Positions 61,207 to 64,000 of a stretch of DNA of 64,000 nt are shown piece after piece. The stretch covers positions 4,344,001 through 4,408,000 of the forward strand of contig NZ_CP011456.1 of the NCBI RefSeq assembly GCF_001277295.1, read 5' to 3'. Under the pieces are notes generated by a model. That model was given only the letters and a program-made list of their open reading frames with translations. It had not been told where the DNA came from and did not search any database. The position numbers and the translations under genes were made by a program. This DNA is from Anabaena sp. WA102. Lineage in GTDB: Bacteria; Cyanobacteriota; Cyanobacteriia; Cyanobacteriales; Nostocaceae. How positions within the stretch are numbered: the first letter of the stretch is position 1; each line of letters begins with the position of its first letter.

Positions 61207-62469
61207 ATGCTAAAAGAACTTCATTTAAGGTCTGTAGGACCATCTCCTCAATTTGATGTTGAATTTGCTGATAGACTCAATATCTTTACTGGAGATAATG
61301 GATTAGGTAAAAGTTTCTTACTAGATGTTGCTTGGTGGGTACTTACTGGAAACTGGGTAGAACAACCTGCTTATCCGCAAAGAAATACAGAAACACCTCC
61401 AGAAATTATCTCCCAAATTATCACTCTAGATGATGATGAAGGAAAAAATTATTCCTTTAAATTTAATTTTTCTAAACAAAAATGGCAAGATGTAAATGTT
61501 CCCTTTCATGGTGTTCCCTTATTAAAAGGAATAATTATTTTTGTTCGCGTTGATGGAAGTTTCTCTATTTTTGATCCTGCTCGCAACGATGAAGATGGCT
61601 ATGATTTTACCCCTGATACACTTTGGAATGGGTTAAAATTAAAAGGAAAAGTTATTTCTAACGGTCTTATTCAAGATTGGGTAACATGGCAAAATCAACC
61701 CCAAAAAACGCCATTTCAACTTTTATCAAATGTTATTAAACAACTTGCACCTCATCCTGATGAATGGATAGAAATAGGAGAACCAACGCGAGTATCTGTT
61801 GATGATGTGCGTGATATTCCGACAATTAATCTTCCTTATGGTAATATTCCCATTACCCAAGCATCAGCAGGAATGAAGCGGATTTTGGGACTTGCTTATT
61901 TATTAGTATGGACTTGGTATGAACACGAAAAAGCTTCTGAATTAAAGCAGCAAGAACCAATGAATCAAATAGTTTTATTAATAGATGAAATTGAGTCTCA
62001 TCTCCATCCTCGCTGGCAAAGAGCGATTTTACCATCTATTTTATCAGTAGTCAATCAGTTAAAATCAAATATCACAATACAAGCTTTAGTTACTACTCAT
62101 TCTCCCCTTGTGCTGGCTTCATTAGAACCAATATTTGATCAAGAACAAGATAAATTATTTCTATTTGAACTACAAGGAAAAGAGGCTGAATTAAATGAAA
62201 TGTTCTGGACTAAACAAGGAGATACTGTAGGATGGTTAACATCAGAAATATTTGGACTAAAACAAGCACGTTCCCAAGAATCAGAAACCGCAATTGAAGC
62301 AGCAGAAGCGTGGATGCGTAATGATAATATGAATACTTTTCCTGAACATTTGAGAACACAATCACAAATTCATCAAGAACTGCAAAGACTTTTACCAGGA
62401 CATGATCCATTTTGGCCACGTTGGATAGTTACAGCAGAAAAAAGAAATTCAAGGTTATCAAATTTATAA
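61207..62469 (+). CDS. AAA-type ATPase, PtuA/OLD-like
   Basis: 420 residues. Starts MLKELHLRSVGPSPQFDVEF, the SMC/RecF-like N-terminal strand pair, then Walker A GDNGLGKS at about residue 30. ABC-like signature region ITQASAGMKRILGLAY, Walker B IVLLIDEIESHLHPRWQR and the H-loop VTTHSPLVLASL follow. No TOPRIM domain. It ends five bases before the HNH-like gene, so the two form an operon. AAA plus HNH pairs occur in anti-phage systems such as Septu. Confidence 0.82.
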   Translation: MLKELHLRSVGPSPQFDVEFADRLNIFTGDNGLGKSFLLDVAWWVLTGNWVEQPAYPQRNTETPPEIISQIITLDDDEGKNYSFKFNFSKQKWQDVNVPFHGVPLLKGIIIFVRVDGSFSIFDPARNDEDGYDFTPDTLWNGLKLKGKVISNGLIQDWVTWQNQPQKTPFQLLSNVIKQLAPHPDEWIEIGEPTRVSVDDVRDIPTINLPYGNIPITQASAGMKRILGLAYLLVWTWYEHEKASELKQQEPMNQIVLLIDEIESHLHPRWQRAILPSILSVVNQLKSNITIQALVTTHSPLVLASLEPIFDQEQDKLFLFELQGKEAELNEMFWTKQGDTVGWLTSEIFGLKQARSQESETAIEAAEAWMRNDNMNTFPEHLRTQSQIHQELQRLLPGHDPFWPRWIVTAEKRNSRLSNL

Positions 62470-62474
62470 TAAAT

Positions 62475-63062
62475 ATGTTGAAGTTCATTCCTCCACCAGA
62501 ACCAGAAAATTTTGATGCAAAAGCACGACAACCAGGTAATAATTGGTTAGAAAAAAATCCAGATAAAAAAAGACTAAAAGATTATTGGTCAAATTTTAAA
62601 AGTGATTTAGCTGATGGTTTTGGTAATCTTTGTGGTTATACTGTTATGTATGAACCTGTTGGTACTGTAGACCATTTCCTATCTTGTGAAAATCATCGTC
62701 ATTTAGCGTATGAATGGAATAATTACCGTTTTGCTTCTGGTTGGATTAATAGTAGTAAAGGTACTCTTGATAACCAGATTCTTGACCCGTTTGAAGTTGA
62801 AGATGATTGGTTTGAAATTTTGTTACCTTCCCTACAATTAGTAATAACTGATGCAGTACCAGAAGAGAAACGCCAAAAGGCTGAATTTACTTTACAAAGA
62901 TTACCTTTACAGGATGATGAAAGAGTTCTTCGTCAGCGTCGAGAATGGTATAAGTTGTATATTGATGGTGATCTTACCCTAACAGGATTAGAAAAGAAAG
63001 CTCCTTTGATTGCTCGTGCAATTAGAAAACAACAAGCTAATTCTCCCTTAGAGAATGTTTGA
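62475..63062 (+). CDS. HNH-endonuclease-like partner of the AAA ATPase
   Basis: 195 residues from ATG 62475 (the frame is open further upstream inside the ATPase gene). The centre resembles HNH nucleases of the PtuB/TIGR02646 kind: LCGYTVMYEPVGTVDHFLS, then YEWNNYRFASGWINSSKG and a DPF after it. The His-Asn core is visible, but the zinc-binding Cys pairs usual in the family are mostly missing. Nuclease activity is therefore a prediction of moderate strength. Confidence 0.65.
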   Translation: MLKFIPPPEPENFDAKARQPGNNWLEKNPDKKRLKDYWSNFKSDLADGFGNLCGYTVMYEPVGTVDHFLSCENHRHLAYEWNNYRFASGWINSSKGTLDNQILDPFEVEDDWFEILLPSLQLVITDAVPEEKRQKAEFTLQRLPLQDDERVLRQRREWYKLYIDGDLTLTGLEKKAPLIARAIRKQQANSPLENV

Positions 63063-63076
63063 AAAATCATGAAAAT

Positions 63077-63102
63077 GTTGGGTTTCCTTGCGTCAACCCA
63101 AC
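63077..63102. terminator. Hairpin between convergent genes
   Basis: GTTGGGTT (63077-63084) pairs with AACCCAAC (63095-63102). It lies between the HNH-like gene and dnaG, which converge, so it may terminate both. Related to the 24-bp hairpin at 19198. Confidence 0.6.
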
Positions 63103-63105
63103 CTA

Positions 63106-64000
63106 CTAAATTAAATCGGTAATAGAAAATTGTCGCTGTTTCTCAAGGTCGTGTAAATGGATTTTTTCTATATACATGGCTTCAGCATAATATTTAGATT
63201 TTTCTGGTTCGGTTTGAGGATCTATTTTTTCCCATTGTTCCCTAAAGTAATAATAGCGTTTTTCTCTAAATACTCTCTCCATACAAGCTAATGCTGTTTG
63301 GATGATATAGGGATTACGATGGGGATTAACTAATATTTCCTGTTTTATTTTTTCGTTTAGATGAAATAGATGAGAAACAATTTCCAATTCTTCTGATAAT
63401 TCTAAATATTTATTTTGGACACTGGAAATTAAATCAATTTCATCTAATGGAAATTCGGCAATTTGTTGCCACAAAAAGCGATGATGAGAAAGACTAAATT
63501 CTAAATTGCGGGTTTCTAAATCTTCAATAATGATTTGCCGATCTTGGGAAGAATGAAGATAAACTATTAATAATGATGCTTCGCCTCGTTCTAGTAAACT
63601 GCGTTCTGTGTTAACTAAAGATAGCTTTGGTGTTTTAGTCAGCGGTTTACTTGTGCGCGAATTTAGGGATTTTACACTACTAGGTTTAATTTGAGTTAAG
63701 AGATTTTCAACTCTTAAAGGTATGAGTCTAGTATCTCCTAAACTCAGGATTTCTGCACAGTAGGAAACATAATAATTAAGTGTATCACTATTAACTATAT
63801 TCTGCAATAGTTTAACTATTTGTTGGGTGACTTGTTGAAAATCGGTAGCTTGTTTTAAATCTCGATTTTTAATAATATTTTGAATTTGCCAATCTAGCCA
63901 AAGTGGCGCATTTGTTAATAGTTGTTGATAATCTGCTGGGGTATGACTATGTAGATATTCGTCAGCATCTTTACCATTGGGTAAATTGAGAATTTTTAAT
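63106..64000 (-). CDS. dnaG: DNA primase DnaG (C-terminal part, 5' end outside window)
   Basis: The frame runs from the right edge to 63106. Its first visible residues (KILNLPNGKDADEYL) match the end of the TOPRIM region of bacterial DnaG, followed by WLDWQIQNII, the helical domain LIPLRVENLL and the C-terminal helicase-binding part (FRFLWQQIAE-like HRFLWQQIAEF). About 298 residues are present; the zinc-binding and most of the catalytic domain lie beyond the window. Confidence 0.88.
   Translation of the reverse strand, partial: LKILNLPNGKDADEYLHSHTPADYQQLLTNAPLWLDWQIQNIIKNRDLKQATDFQQVTQQIVKLLQNIVNSDTLNYYVSYCAEILSLGDTRLIPLRVENLLTQIKPSSVKSLNSRTSKPLTKTPKLSLVNTERSLLERGEASLLIVYLHSSQDRQIIIEDLETRNLEFSLSHHRFLWQQIAEFPLDEIDLISSVQNKYLELSEELEIVSHLFHLNEKIKQEILVNPHRNPYIIQTALACMERVFREKRYYYFREQWEKIDPQTEPEKSKYYAEAMYIEKIHLHDLEKQRQFSITDLI

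Overview
The window comes from a filamentous nitrogen-fixing cyanobacterium of the Nostocales, most like the planktonic Anabaena/Dolichospermum/Cuspidothrix type. The evidence is a nif region of heterocyst-former type (nifB-fdxN; nifP-nifV-nifZ-nifT with the small genes usual between them), many GCGATCGC (HIP1) palindromes, heptamer-type short tandem repeats, a Calvin-cycle gap2 next to murC-murB, and a complete anatoxin-type gene cluster. Names are assigned from protein sequence read by eye; no database search was run.

Layout. 1-8.8 kb: nif genes in two outward-facing groups. nifB and fdxN run on the minus strand; nifP(cysE)-two small genes-a 39-residue membrane protein-nifV-nifZ-nifT run on the plus strand, followed by a thioredoxin-like ferredoxin. 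The two upstream regions share an ordered motif array (three TGAGTACA and three phased (G)TACCCCT sites), probably the site of the common nif activator. 9-11 kb: a TnpB element with a possible guide-RNA tail and a small divergent gene. 11-18 kb: housekeeping and cyanobacterial genes (acyltransferase, proS, kinase-FGE fusion, a Uma2-like protein, a hypothetical).

18-48 kb: anatoxin (ana) locus. On the plus strand lie a lipocalin-like protein, type II thioesterase (anaA), MATE exporter (anaI), a decayed Old Yellow Enzyme gene and a Rieske oxygenase. On the minus strand lie a GNAT gene, two tandem cupin-like genes (probable anaJ duplicates), and the operon anaB-C-D-E-F-G. Proline is activated by AnaC, carried on AnaD, oxidised by AnaB, then extended by AnaE (KS-AT-DH-ER-KR-ACP), AnaF (KS-AT-DH-KR-ACP) and AnaG (KS-AT-remnant KR-ACP). 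AnaG has no methyltransferase domain, which predicts anatoxin-a rather than homoanatoxin-a. The region is full of local duplications: the anaB promoter plus its first 59 codons exists in three tandem 638-bp copies, the anaG start is duplicated between anaF and anaG, and the presumed anaJ is doubled.

48-64 kb: core genes (GerMN protein, accB, efp, lumenal cyclophilin, thiL, gap2, murC, murB, ebfC, low-molecular-weight phosphatase), then a Uma2 protein, an AAA-ATPase/HNH-like pair resembling Septu-type defence, and the 3' part of dnaG running off the window. Dispersed repeats (MITE-like elements, heptamer repeats, a terminator-like hairpin used three times, GC-rich palindromes) occupy nearly every intergenic gap. 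I saw no tRNA, rRNA or CRISPR array.
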